Positions 1-8,256 of a DNA stretch of 64,000 nucleotides are shown here, piece after piece. The DNA is from Perlabentimonas sp046542995. GTDB taxonomy: Bacteria > Bacteroidota > Bacteroidia > Bacteroidales > Tenuifilaceae. Location: positions 18,536 through 82,535 of the forward strand of contig JBKHAH010000003.1 of NCBI GenBank assembly GCA_046542995.1, read 5' to 3'. The translations under genes and the position numbers were made by a program. The notes below the pieces were generated by a model. The model saw only the letters and a program-made list of their open reading frames with translations. It was not told the origin of the DNA and made no database searches. The first letter of the stretch is position 1, and the number at the start of each line of letters is the position of its first letter.

Positions 1-252
1 CAGATAATGGACGACCTGAAGATTGATTTCAACTGCCAGTACGAGGAGAAGGATAGCATTGGCAAGCGCTACCGTAGGCACGATGCCATAGGTACACCCT
101 TTTGCATAACCATTGACCATCAAACCATTGAGGATAACACCGTAACCATCCGCCATCGCGATACCATGGAGCAGGAGAGGGTAGATGCTGGAGAACTCAG
201 GGAGTTAATGGAGGAGAAGGTTAGCCTTAAGAAGTTGCTAAGGAATATTTAG
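1..252 (+). CDS. glyS: Glycine--tRNA ligase, C-terminal end (partial, cut by window edge)
   Basis: Only the last 83 residues are visible; the frame is open to base 1. The stretch holds the end of the class II anticodon-binding domain of the archaeal/eukaryotic-like (alpha2) glycyl-tRNA synthetase: EKDSIGKRYRR, then DAIGTPFCITIDHQ and a DNTVTIRHRDTMEQERV block are family hallmarks. The enzyme charges tRNA-Gly in the cytoplasm. A single-chain GlyRS of this type is normal in Bacteroidota. It ends at a TAG with no obvious terminator; 86 bases separate it from the next gene. Identity rests on this C-terminal signature alone because the catalytic core lies outside the window. Confidence 0.9.
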   Translation, partial: QIMDDLKIDFNCQYEEKDSIGKRYRRHDAIGTPFCITIDHQTIEDNTVTIRHRDTMEQERVDAGELRELMEEKVSLKKLLRNI

Positions 253-300
253 CAGTCGTGTTAAGCAAAAATACGTGTAATTCAGGTATATTATCTTATA

Positions 301-308
301 TATCTTTA
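301..308 (+). promoter_or_regulatory. Possible -7 box (TATCTTTA)
   Basis: TATCTTTA matches seven of eight positions of the Bacteroidota -7 element TAnnTTTG and lies 30 bases before the NmrA-like gene. No TTTG is seen at the proper upstream distance, so this is weak. Confidence 0.3.
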
Positions 309-338
309 CGTTGGGTTATACAATAAGTTTTACTGCAA

Positions 339-1214
339 ATGAGCAATATTCTAATTACAGGAGCTACAGGCAATGTTGGTTTTGAAGTGATACGGCATTT
401 GTACCAAATGGGTACCTCAAGCAGGATTGTAGCGGGTGTTAGAAATATAGAAAAGGCAAAAATGACTTTTTCCGATTTCCCTGAGCTGGAATATGTTCAA
501 TTCGATTTTGAGGACTCAAGTACTTTTGACAACGCGTTAACGGGTATCGATAGAGTTTTTCTTTTAAGACCACCTCATATTTCAGATGCTGATAAATTTT
601 TTAGACCCCTGATTTCAAAGATTAGGAATAATAGCATCAAAGAGATTGTTTTTTTATCCGTTCAGGGTGCAGAAAAAAGCAAAATAATACCTCATAACAA
701 AATTGAGCGCCTCATAACAGAGTTTGGCCTTAACCATATTTTTATTCGCCCAAGTTACTTCATGCAAAACCTTACCACTACCCTTATTGGTGATATTAAA
801 ACCAAAAGAGAGATTGTTTTACCTTCGGGGCAGGCAAAATTTAACTGGATTGATATAGAAAACATAGGAGAGGTTGGAGCAATTCTGCTTGAAAAATTTG
901 GAAGTTATAAAAATCAAGCGTATGAAATAACAGGATTGGAAAATTTGAGTTTTGCTCAGGTAACCTCACTAATTAATAATGCAATTAAAAATCCAATTCG
1001 ATATAAGAATGTTAACCCTTTAAAATTCTTTCTTATTAAAAAAAGGGAAGGAGTGAGCCACGGGTTGATCATTGTTATGACGCTACTTCACTTTTTGCCA
1101 AGATTTCAGAAGGAACCGAGAGTTTCAGGTTTTTACGAGCAGTTAACGGGGAACAAACCAACGGACATAAAAACGTTCATTTATAAAGAGAAGAGCAAGT
1201 TTGAAATGCAGTAA
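339..1214 (+). CDS. NmrA-like NAD(P)-binding reductase (atypical SDR)
   Basis: A 291-residue protein with an N-terminal Rossmann motif (ILITGATGNVGFEV, residues 4-17), the GxxGxxG pattern of NmrA/atypical short-chain dehydrogenases. The body resembles NAD(P)H:quinone oxidoreductase 2 / azoreductase-like members: LRPP after strand 4, FIRPSYFMQNL near 140-150, and a substrate domain at the C-terminus. Such proteins bind NAD(P) in the cytoplasm and act as quinone or azo reductases or as redox sensors. The substrate cannot be named. The gene stands alone between glyS and a glycosyltransferase, with 142 bases downstream in which I see nothing distinct. Confidence 0.75.
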   Translation: MSNILITGATGNVGFEVIRHLYQMGTSSRIVAGVRNIEKAKMTFSDFPELEYVQFDFEDSSTFDNALTGIDRVFLLRPPHISDADKFFRPLISKIRNNSIKEIVFLSVQGAEKSKIIPHNKIERLITEFGLNHIFIRPSYFMQNLTTTLIGDIKTKREIVLPSGQAKFNWIDIENIGEVGAILLEKFGSYKNQAYEITGLENLSFAQVTSLINNAIKNPIRYKNVNPLKFFLIKKREGVSHGLIIVMTLLHFLPRFQKEPRVSGFYEQLTGNKPTDIKTFIYKEKSKFEMQ

Positions 1215-1356
1215 TGCTCGTTACCAAAACCCAATGTTCAGGGGTTGATGTTAGTCTCTAACTATAACCTATCATTAAGGTCAACAAGAATTACAGTAAT
1301 ACGTCTCTTAGCTAATAGATAAAGAAAATGCCTAATCGTTAAACTAAAATTGTAAA

Positions 1357-2661
1357 GTGCGAAAAAAGGTGCTAATAATAACATACTACTGGCCTCCTGC
1401 CGGGGGCAGTGGTGTACAGCGATGGCTAAAGTTTGCAAAGCACCTTCGCAGTTTTGGGTGGGAACCTATAGTTTACACTGCAAAAAATCCTGAAGCACCA
1501 GTTATTGATAATTCGCTTGAAAAGGATGTGCCGGAGGGCATAACAGTTATCAAGACCAAAGTGCTTGAGCCATATAGGCTATTCCGTTTTTTTACACGGA
1601 GTAGTTCAAATATGGGAGCGGGCTTCGCTTCATCCGATGGCAAAAGAACCAGCTGGCTGCATAAGCTATCCGTTTGGATTAGGGGGAACGTCTTTATCCC
1701 CGACGCCCGTATGCTCTGGATAAAACCGTCAATTCGTGCCCTAAGCACTTACCTTAAAAAGAATAAGGTTGATATGATTGTTTCTACGGGTCCACCACAC
1801 AGTACCCACCTTATCGCACTTGGTTTAAAGCGGAAGTTTGATGTTTCCTGGATTGCAGATTTTCGTGACCCATGGACCAATATTGATTACTCTAACGACC
1901 TGATGCTCACGAAACGCTCAAAAAACAAGCATCAGAAGTTGGAGGAGAAGGTCATTAAAACTGCCGATAAAATTATTGTTGTATCACCACAAATGAAGGA
2001 GGAGTTTAAGCACCACAGGGAATTTGGCATACATATAATTACAAATGGTTTCGATGAGGATGATTTTCAGCAATCAACCAAAAGATTGGATGACGCTTTT
2101 ACCGTTACCCATGTTGGCTCATTGCCCCCCAATAGAAACAGCTCGGCCCTTTGGAAGGTGCTTTCAAATTTGGTTGAAACGGATTACAACTTTGCCTCTA
2201 AGCTATCTGTTCAGTTTGTAGGAAAAGTCGATTCTTCAATCATAAAAGAAATAGAAAACCATAGGCTAAAAAAGCACTGCAAGTTTCATGGTTATTTGCA
2301 GCATGAGAAAGGCGTTGAGATTATGCAGCGCTCTCAGGTGCTTCTATTGTTGGTAAACCAAAGCCCCAATGCGAAAGGTATTTTAACGGGCAAGGTCTTT
2401 GAGTATTTGGCTGCAAAACGCCCGATACTTGCTCTGGGACCTGAGGGTGGTGACGTGGAGAACCTTATCCTGGAAACCCAAGCCGGGGTTTTTGCACAGT
2501 TCAATAATGAGCAGGATATTAAATCTAAAGTAAACTGGCTTTGGAAAGAGTATGAAAACGGTTACCCTTCGCTTTCTCCATCCAATTATCAAAGATACTC
2601 CAGAAAAAACCTAACCCATAGCTTAGTCCAGCTTATGGATGCTATGACAAAAAGAGGTTAG
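1357..2661 (+). CDS. Glycosyltransferase, group 4-like (GT-B fold)
   Basis: 434 residues starting at GTG; no ATG lies near the conserved N-terminus, so GTG is preferred. The start RKKVLIITYYWPPAGGSGVQ is the typical opening of the GT4-like family in Bacteroidota (PPxGGSGVQR phosphate loop). VSTGPPHSTH and IADFRDPWTN occur mid-protein, and the C-terminal half has a nucleotide-sugar domain (ILTGKVFEYLAAKRPILALG). It likely transfers a sugar to a lipid-linked surface glycan at the cytoplasmic face of the inner membrane. It is followed after 46 bases by UDP-GlcNAc 2-epimerase, which supports a role in surface polysaccharide. Donor and acceptor are not identifiable. Confidence 0.8.
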   Translation: MRKKVLIITYYWPPAGGSGVQRWLKFAKHLRSFGWEPIVYTAKNPEAPVIDNSLEKDVPEGITVIKTKVLEPYRLFRFFTRSSSNMGAGFASSDGKRTSWLHKLSVWIRGNVFIPDARMLWIKPSIRALSTYLKKNKVDMIVSTGPPHSTHLIALGLKRKFDVSWIADFRDPWTNIDYSNDLMLTKRSKNKHQKLEEKVIKTADKIIVVSPQMKEEFKHHREFGIHIITNGFDEDDFQQSTKRLDDAFTVTHVGSLPPNRNSSALWKVLSNLVETDYNFASKLSVQFVGKVDSSIIKEIENHRLKKHCKFHGYLQHEKGVEIMQRSQVLLLLVNQSPNAKGILTGKVFEYLAAKRPILALGPEGGDVENLILETQAGVFAQFNNEQDIKSKVNWLWKEYENGYPSLSPSNYQRYSRKNLTHSLVQLMDAMTKRG

Positions 2662-2681
2662 TCGCATACATCATATTTCGC

Positions 2682-2689
2682 TATCTTTA
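2682..2689 (+). promoter_or_regulatory. Possible -7 box (TATCTTTA) before wecB
   Basis: The same TATCTTTA octamer as before the NmrA-like gene, here 18 bases before the epimerase ATG. It matches TAnnTTTG at seven of eight positions; no clear -33 element. Confidence 0.3.
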
Positions 2690-2707
2690 CAGCAAACTAT
2701 TAATTAT

Positions 2708-3781
2708 ATGAAGATACTTACCGTAGTAGGAGCTAGGCCACAGTTTATTAAGGCAGCAACCGTTAGTCGTCAGTTAAAAAAGGTGGGTATAAAGGAGGCG
2801 ATTCTTCATACGGGTCAGCATTTTGACCATAACATGTCGCAGGTGTTTTTTGAGGAGATGGAGATTCCAACGCCCGACTATAATCTTAATATTCATGGGC
2901 TCAACCATGGTGCCATGACGGGTCGTATGCTCGAAGGCATTGAGAGGATATTACTAAAAGATAAACCAAACCTGATGATGGTTTATGGCGATACAAACTC
3001 AACGCTGGCGGGAGCCCTCGCAGCTCAAAAGCTCCATATCCCTGTAGCACACGTTGAGGCGGGACTTAGATCATACAACATGAGCATGCCCGAGGAGACC
3101 AACAGAATACTAACCGATAGAATTTCCAATTACCTTTTTTGCCCAACCCAAACAGCGGTAAACAATCTAAACAAGGAGGGCTTTAGCAGCTTCAATTGCA
3201 CCATTGAAAACTCAGGCGATGTAATGCTTGATGCAGCCTTATTTTATGGAGAACGCTCATCAAAAAAATCAACAGCTATAAAAAATCATGGCTTAGATTC
3301 AGATTTTGTGCTGGCAACCGTTCATCGTCAGGAAAATACTGATAACCCGGACCGGCTAAAAAGCATAGTTGAGTCATTCAATACCATTAACCAAGATGTT
3401 AAAGTGGTTGTTCCGCTACACCCACGCACAAGTAAGAAAATAAGTGAGCTAAAATTAAAGGTTGATTTTTTAACCATTCCTCCGGTTGGGTACTTTGATA
3501 TGGTTGAACTATTGAAGAGTTGTACTGTAGTTATGACTGATAGTGGAGGTTTACAGAAGGAGGCCTTCTTTTTTAAAAAAAGTTGTATAACTTTACGGCA
3601 GGAAACTGAATGGACCGAACTTGTTGACGGGGGGTACAACTATCTTGCAGGAAACCAGCAGGATGAAGTTATTAGTAGTTTTAGAAAAGCGCTGAAACAA
3701 ACCCCAGATTTTTCAAAGCAACTATATGGAAGTGGCAATGCTGCAACCAAGATTGTAAATACCTTAAGGACTTTACCCTAA
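2708..3781 (+). CDS. wecB: UDP-N-acetylglucosamine 2-epimerase (non-hydrolysing)
   Basis: 357 residues, normal family length. It interconverts UDP-GlcNAc and UDP-ManNAc, supplying ManNAc-type sugars for capsule, O-antigen or enterobacterial-common-antigen-like glycans. Visible signatures: GARPQFIKAA at the N-terminus, HTGQHFDHNMS, HVEAGLRSYNMSMPEETNR (catalytic and substrate-binding loop), TVHRQENTDN, and TDSGGLQKEAFFF with downstream RQETEWTEL, all as in the GT-B-fold epimerases. It follows a glycosyltransferase with 46 bases between, so the two probably share a transcript. No ManNAc dehydrogenase (wecC) lies beside it, so the final sugar is open. Confidence 0.93.
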   Translation: MKILTVVGARPQFIKAATVSRQLKKVGIKEAILHTGQHFDHNMSQVFFEEMEIPTPDYNLNIHGLNHGAMTGRMLEGIERILLKDKPNLMMVYGDTNSTLAGALAAQKLHIPVAHVEAGLRSYNMSMPEETNRILTDRISNYLFCPTQTAVNNLNKEGFSSFNCTIENSGDVMLDAALFYGERSSKKSTAIKNHGLDSDFVLATVHRQENTDNPDRLKSIVESFNTINQDVKVVVPLHPRTSKKISELKLKVDFLTIPPVGYFDMVELLKSCTVVMTDSGGLQKEAFFFKKSCITLRQETEWTELVDGGYNYLAGNQQDEVISSFRKALKQTPDFSKQLYGSGNAATKIVNTLRTLP

Positions 3782-3821
3782 AACCATTAAGCCTCTTTTT
3801 TAGTATTTTAAAAAAGAATTG

Positions 3822-4415
3822 ATGATTAGACTATTCCCTGATGAGAAGTGGAGTGTGCTGCCATTTAAGGGCAACAGCGGATTAAACTATGCCGTTTCAA
3901 ATTACGGTAGGGTTGCTAGTTTTAGCAAATCAATTACCGAAGGTAGGCTCGTGGGTGGCACTTCAAAAAAAGGTTATAGATACCTGAAGCTATTTAAAAT
4001 AATTGATGGGAAGAGGCTGTCGTACACCTACTATGTGCATAGGCTGGTTGCCCAGTATTTCGTTCCCAAAAGAGAAGAAGGACAGGATTTTGTTATTCAT
4101 CTTAACTATAAGAAGGACGATAACCGCCACATCAACATAAAGTGGGCTACAAGAGAAGAGGTTGAGGAGCATCACAGCAAAAATCCTAGGGTTATAGCCG
4201 ACCGGAAACGCCTTCAACAGCACAATAAGTTGCACAATTATAAATTAACCGATGAAAAGGTAAAAATACTTAAACGTAAACTTTTTGACCCCAATAGGAA
4301 AACTAGGTTAAAGATGCTGGCCCGCCAGTTTGGAGTAAGCGAAATGCAGCTTCATCGTATTAAAACGGGTGAGAACTGGGGGCATGTGAAAATTGATAAA
4401 ATTAAACATTGTTAA
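3822..4415 (+). CDS. NUMOD4 / HNH-type DNA-binding protein (homing-endonuclease-like)
   Basis: 197 residues from the ATG at 3822 (a TTG one codon earlier is less likely). The N-terminus EKWSVLPFKG followed by YAVSNYGRVAS matches the NUMOD4 DNA-binding motif of homing-type nucleases. YYVHRLVAQYFVP, then VIHLNYKKDDNRHINIKWAT, matches an HNH_3 core: the His of the usual NHxDGNxxNN is kept (IHLN) and the later Asn residues are kept, but the Asp-Gly is altered. The C-terminus (LARQFGVSEMQLHRIKTG) looks like a helix-turn-helix. It may nick or merely bind DNA. There is no intron, intein or mobile element around it; it sits between wecB and an antiporter gene. Confidence 0.7.
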   Translation: MIRLFPDEKWSVLPFKGNSGLNYAVSNYGRVASFSKSITEGRLVGGTSKKGYRYLKLFKIIDGKRLSYTYYVHRLVAQYFVPKREEGQDFVIHLNYKKDDNRHINIKWATREEVEEHHSKNPRVIADRKRLQQHNKLHNYKLTDEKVKILKRKLFDPNRKTRLKMLARQFGVSEMQLHRIKTGENWGHVKIDKIKHC

Positions 4416-4477
4416 TGGACCCCAAAAGCCCTCATTTTGTTTAAATATCTACAAAACCAATTAAAGTTATTCTTTTA

Positions 4478-6004
4478 ATGGAGATACTATTTCTACTTGC
4501 AGCATACCTATTCGGACTTGGAGCACAAACACTTAAATTACCTCCTCTGGTTGGTTATTTATCTGCTGGGTTTTTACTTGCAGCATTCGGGATAGAAACA
4601 ACTGAAAATCTCAATACCATTGCCAACCTGGGCGTAGTTATAATGCTCTTTACCGTTGGATTAAAAATCCGTTTCCGTAATATATTTGTAAAGGAAATTG
4701 TTGGCACAGGATTTATATACACCTTCCTAACCACGTTGCTTTTTGCTGGAGTAGGGTATCTTATAGGTTATGGGTTGCTTGGGTCTATGTATGTTGGGCT
4801 AATGCTCAGTTTTTCGAGTACCGTATTCACCGCAAAAATCCTTGACGATTATGACGACCTTGGTGCTTACTATGGACGTATTGCAATAGGTATTTTAATT
4901 ATTCAAGATATAGTTGCAGTTACTGTCCTTGGATTTACCGGGTTAGAGGAACCATCCATTTGGGCTATTACATTGCTGGGTTTGCCCATACTTATTCCTT
5001 TGCTTCAAAAATTGTTGAACAGAACAGGGCACGGTGAACTTATGCTGGTTCTTGGTATTGCATTAGCTTTATCGGGAGCATGGTTGTTTCAGTATTTTGG
5101 CATGAGCGATAAGCTGGGGGCGCTTGTAGTAGGCATCTTAATATCAAATAATAAGAAGGGAGAGGAGCTTGGTAAAACTTTGTGGGGCCTAAAGGAGGCT
5201 TTTCTTGTAGCCTTCTTTCTGAACATCGGACTTATGGGAGTTCCTAATGGAGAGGACTTTCTACTGGTCGGGTTATTCCTATTGCTATTGCCCCTTAAAG
5301 GGTTTGCCTATTTCTTTTTATTAAAACTTTTTGGATTGAGAAATAGGACCGCATTCTGGAGTAGCTCCGTTTTATTCTGTTATAGTGAATTTGGTCTGAT
5401 TGCCGGAGCCGGTGCAGTTTCAGCAGGCTTAATTAATGAAAGTGTACTGGCTATGATGGGACTGTTAGTAACAATTTCGTTCGTATTATTGGGGATTTTG
5501 CAAAAGTGGATGTCCGATATTTACGATAGGTTCTTCTCTTTCCTTGATTTGATGCAACCAGCTGCAAAAACTCCAGACCACCTCCCCTTATGTATCGGAA
5601 GTTCAAAATTCCTGGTGGTTGGAATGGGCGTTTGTGGTACTTCAACCTACGATTATCTAAAGGGGAAAAAAGTAAGGGTGTTGGGTATTGATTCTGATCC
5701 CAACGTTATTCTTGAACACAGAGAGCAAGGGCGGAGGGTAATTTATGGCAATGCTATTGATAAAGCTTTTTGGCAAAGATGTAATTTGGATCAGGTACTA
5801 GGCATTAGTGTTTGTTTGCCAGTTATGGATGAGAAAGTTACTGTAATTAAAAAGCTCAGAAAGTTAGGATACAAAAATAAAATAGATACCTATTGTGACT
5901 ATGATGACGAAGCTAAAATCTTAAAGGATGCTGGAGCGTCCGAGTTGGTTTCTCCTCGCAAGCTAACAGGTGAAAGTTTGGGGCATATTATAAACCAGGA
6001 GTAG
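4478..6004 (+). CDS. KefB/CPA2-type cation:proton antiporter with TrkA-N domain
   Basis: 508 residues. Residues 1 to about 350 are a run of hydrophobic helices (Na_H_Exchanger domain, around a dozen segments) with conserved FSSTVFTAKILDD and QDIVAVTVLG. Residues about 375-490 form a TrkA-N/KTN nucleotide-binding domain with FLVVGMGVCGTSTYDYLKG (GxGxxG) and an acidic end to strand two (LGIDSD). The family exchanges K+ or Na+ for H+ across the inner membrane and is gated by NAD(H) or similar ligands. The full RCK C-terminal lobe is missing, as in many shorter family members. The ion is not certain. The gene faces kbl tail to tail. Confidence 0.88.
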   Translation: MEILFLLAAYLFGLGAQTLKLPPLVGYLSAGFLLAAFGIETTENLNTIANLGVVIMLFTVGLKIRFRNIFVKEIVGTGFIYTFLTTLLFAGVGYLIGYGLLGSMYVGLMLSFSSTVFTAKILDDYDDLGAYYGRIAIGILIIQDIVAVTVLGFTGLEEPSIWAITLLGLPILIPLLQKLLNRTGHGELMLVLGIALALSGAWLFQYFGMSDKLGALVVGILISNNKKGEELGKTLWGLKEAFLVAFFLNIGLMGVPNGEDFLLVGLFLLLLPLKGFAYFFLLKLFGLRNRTAFWSSSVLFCYSEFGLIAGAGAVSAGLINESVLAMMGLLVTISFVLLGILQKWMSDIYDRFFSFLDLMQPAAKTPDHLPLCIGSSKFLVVGMGVCGTSTYDYLKGKKVRVLGIDSDPNVILEHREQGRRVIYGNAIDKAFWQRCNLDQVLGISVCLPVMDEKVTVIKKLRKLGYKNKIDTYCDYDDEAKILKDAGASELVSPRKLTGESLGHIINQE

Positions 6005-6020
6005 AGGTTTATGTTGCAAA

Positions 6021-6052
6021 AAGCAACGCTACTTGAATGTCTAGCGTTGCTT
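6021..6052. terminator. Bidirectional hairpin between convergent genes
   Basis: Perfect 11-bp inverted repeat (AAGCAACGCTA / TAGCGTTGCTT) with a 10-base loop, between the stops of the antiporter gene and kbl. A-rich sequence lies on the left; there is no long T-run, so it is a likely but not textbook terminator. Confidence 0.7.
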
Positions 6053-6075
6053 CCTAATCGAAATGATATGTTTAT

Positions 6076-7266
6076 TTAAGAAATTACCTTGAACTCCTTC
6101 CCAATCTTCTTGAAAGCCTCAATGCATTGATCAAGGTCCTCTTTTGAGTGAGCCGCAGAGATTTGAACCCTTATTCTTGCCTGTTCTTTAGGAACTACCG
6201 GGTAATAGAATCCAATTACATAAATTCCTTCATCTAAGAGTTTTGCTGCCATATCCTGCGATAGCTTTGCGTCGTAAAGCATTACTGCAACAATGGCGCT
6301 TTGAGTTGGTTTAATGTCAAATCCTGCCTCTTTCATGGCATTCATAAAGTACTGGGTGTTATCCGAGAGCTTATCGTGCAGCTCGTTACTCTGTTCAAGC
6401 ATGCTAAATGCTTCAATTCCTGCTCCAACAATGGCAGGTGGCATTGAGTTTGAGAAAAGGTAGGGTCTTGATCGCTGGCGAAGCATGTCAATTATCTCTT
6501 TACGACCTGTGGTAAAACCACCGCAACCACCACCAAAAGCCTTGCCCAGAGTACCTGTAATAATATCGGCTTTGCCTTTTATGTTGAACAGTTCTGTTAC
6601 GCCCCTGCCGGTTTCTCCTACTACACCAGCCGAGTGGCTCTCATCAATCATTACCATGGCTTCGTATTTTTCTGCCAGCTCAGCAATCTTGTCCATTGGT
6701 GCAACATTGCCATCCATCGAGAAAACCCCATCGGTTACAATAACCCTGAAGCGTTGTGCTTGCGCTAGCTTTAGTTGCTCCTCAAGGTCTTCCATGTCAG
6801 CATTCTTGTAGCGGTAACGCTGAGCTTTGCAAAGCCTAACCCCATCAATAATTGAGGCATGATTTAGCGCATCGGATATTATGGCGTCATCCTCAGTTAA
6901 AATTGGCTCAAAAACCCCGCCATTGGCATCAAATGCGGCTATGTAAAGAATTGTATCCTCAGTTCCAAAGTAATTGGATATTTTTTCTTCCAGCTGCTTG
7001 TGAATATCCTGCGTTCCGCAGATAAATCGAACCGACGACATACCAAAACCATGCGAGTCCATGGTATCTTTTGCTGCCTTTACTAAATTAGGGTGATTTG
7101 AAAGACCAAGGTAGTTGTTTGCGCAAAAGTTTAGAACCTCCTGCCCTGTGCTAACCCTAATTTTTGCCTGCTGTGCAGAGGTGATTATTCGCTCTTCCTT
7201 AAAAAGGCCTGCTTCTTTAATCGATTTTAGCTCAGTGGCCAAATGCTCCTTAATTTTTCCGTACAT
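6076..7266 (-). CDS. kbl: Glycine C-acetyltransferase (2-amino-3-ketobutyrate CoA ligase)
   Basis: 396 residues from the ATG at 7266; a longer frame begins at 7332, but alignment with the usual start (short lead, then LFKEERIITSAQQAKI) favours 7266. A PLP enzyme of the alpha-oxoamine synthase family that cleaves 2-amino-3-ketobutyrate with CoA to glycine and acetyl-CoA, the second step of threonine breakdown. Seen: NNYLGLSNHP, DALNHASIIDG, MIDESHSAGVVGETGRG, and GTLGKAFGGGCGG with the PLP lysine. Threonine dehydrogenase is not adjacent, so the partner must be elsewhere, or the enzyme is another oxoamine synthase, which is less likely. Convergent with the antiporter gene. Confidence 0.93.
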   Translation of the reverse strand: MYGKIKEHLATELKSIKEAGLFKEERIITSAQQAKIRVSTGQEVLNFCANNYLGLSNHPNLVKAAKDTMDSHGFGMSSVRFICGTQDIHKQLEEKISNYFGTEDTILYIAAFDANGGVFEPILTEDDAIISDALNHASIIDGVRLCKAQRYRYKNADMEDLEEQLKLAQAQRFRVIVTDGVFSMDGNVAPMDKIAELAEKYEAMVMIDESHSAGVVGETGRGVTELFNIKGKADIITGTLGKAFGGGCGGFTTGRKEIIDMLRQRSRPYLFSNSMPPAIVGAGIEAFSMLEQSNELHDKLSDNTQYFMNAMKEAGFDIKPTQSAIVAVMLYDAKLSQDMAAKLLDEGIYVIGFYYPVVPKEQARIRVQISAAHSKEDLDQCIEAFKKIGKEFKVIS

Positions 7267-7300
7267 ATTGTTATTTTTTGATTTTTTATATTCCCTGATA

Positions 7301-7308
7301 CAAAGGTA
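7301..7308 (-). promoter_or_regulatory. -7 box of kbl (TACCTTTG)
   Basis: Exact TAnnTTTG match (TACCTTTG on the minus strand), 35 bases before the kbl ATG. It lies inside the N-terminal part of the longer reading frame, which also argues for the shorter start. No TTTG at the -33 position. Confidence 0.5.
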
Positions 7309-7521
7309 AAGTAATTTTTTTATTTGCATCACATGCTTTTAAAAAGGAGAACGGGCGCACTATGCACCCCATTTTAAACCATTCGCATGTTAATGAAGTG
7401 AATGCCAGATAAAAAAAGTTGAAAAATTAATTGCGAATAGTATTGTTTTGTTAAACCAGTTTTATATATTCGCACTTTATCAACAGTTAATTAACTTTCT
7501 GCCACCGTAAAATTATTTATA

Positions 7522-8256
7522 ATGCCCTATCGACGATTACCAAATACGGATAGCGCACGATTGAGAGCGCTAAAATCAGCAGCAAAAAAGGGGAGGGATT
7601 TGCCCCCATTCAAAATGGCATTCTCGCAAAGCACCTTTGCAAAGGTTGAACTGTTTATTAACGGGTACGAGAAAGCAATGGCTAATCACAAGGCTGCCTA
7701 CGGTAAGCAGGTTGAACGCAATAAGAGCTATCAGGCTGCTGCAAAAAAGGCCAGGCTTTATCTCTCCCATTTCATTCAGGTTCTGAATATGGCCATTTCA
7801 AGGGGAGAACTGCCAGAAAAGGTAAGGTCCCTTTACGGGATGGATATCGACGAGAAAAAATTACCAAACCTACATTCTGATAAGGACCTTCTTGAATGGG
7901 GTAAGAAAATTATTCAGGGCGAATCCGACAGAACAAGCAAAGGTCAGCCACCAATAACCAACCCAACCATTGCTGTTGTTAAGGTAAGGTATGAGAATTT
8001 TGTTGATGCTTATAACCATCAGCGCATATTGCAGCAGAATACGCAACGTAGTCAAGCAGAGCTTGAAAAGCTAAGAAAAGAGGCCAATCAGATTATTCTG
8101 AATATCTGGAATGAGGTGGAAGACACATATAAGGATATGCCCGACCACGAGCGACGAGAGAATGCTCAGGAGTATGGCGTTGTGTATGTTTACAGAAAGA
8201 ATGAGCTTAAAGGCCTTCAGATGCTTGAGCGGGGTCTGGTAGATCTTGATGTGTAG
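7522..8256 (+). CDS. Conserved helical protein of unknown function
   Basis: 244 residues, not recognised as a named family. It is charged and mainly helical, with no signal peptide or membrane segment, so probably cytoplasmic. The centre carries a coiled-coil-like stretch (QNTQRSQAELEKLRKEANQI, about residues 173-192). The end has YGVVYVYRKNELKG. Codon use matches its neighbours, so it is likely native. Its last 50 bases overlap the 3' end of the CPBP protease gene on the other strand. The 255 bases upstream are AT-rich and hold the kbl promoter plus a possible weak promoter near 7447-7472; nothing else was seen there. Confidence 0.7.
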   Translation: MPYRRLPNTDSARLRALKSAAKKGRDLPPFKMAFSQSTFAKVELFINGYEKAMANHKAAYGKQVERNKSYQAAAKKARLYLSHFIQVLNMAISRGELPEKVRSLYGMDIDEKKLPNLHSDKDLLEWGKKIIQGESDRTSKGQPPITNPTIAVVKVRYENFVDAYNHQRILQQNTQRSQAELEKLRKEANQIILNIWNEVEDTYKDMPDHERRENAQEYGVVYVYRKNELKGLQMLERGLVDLDV

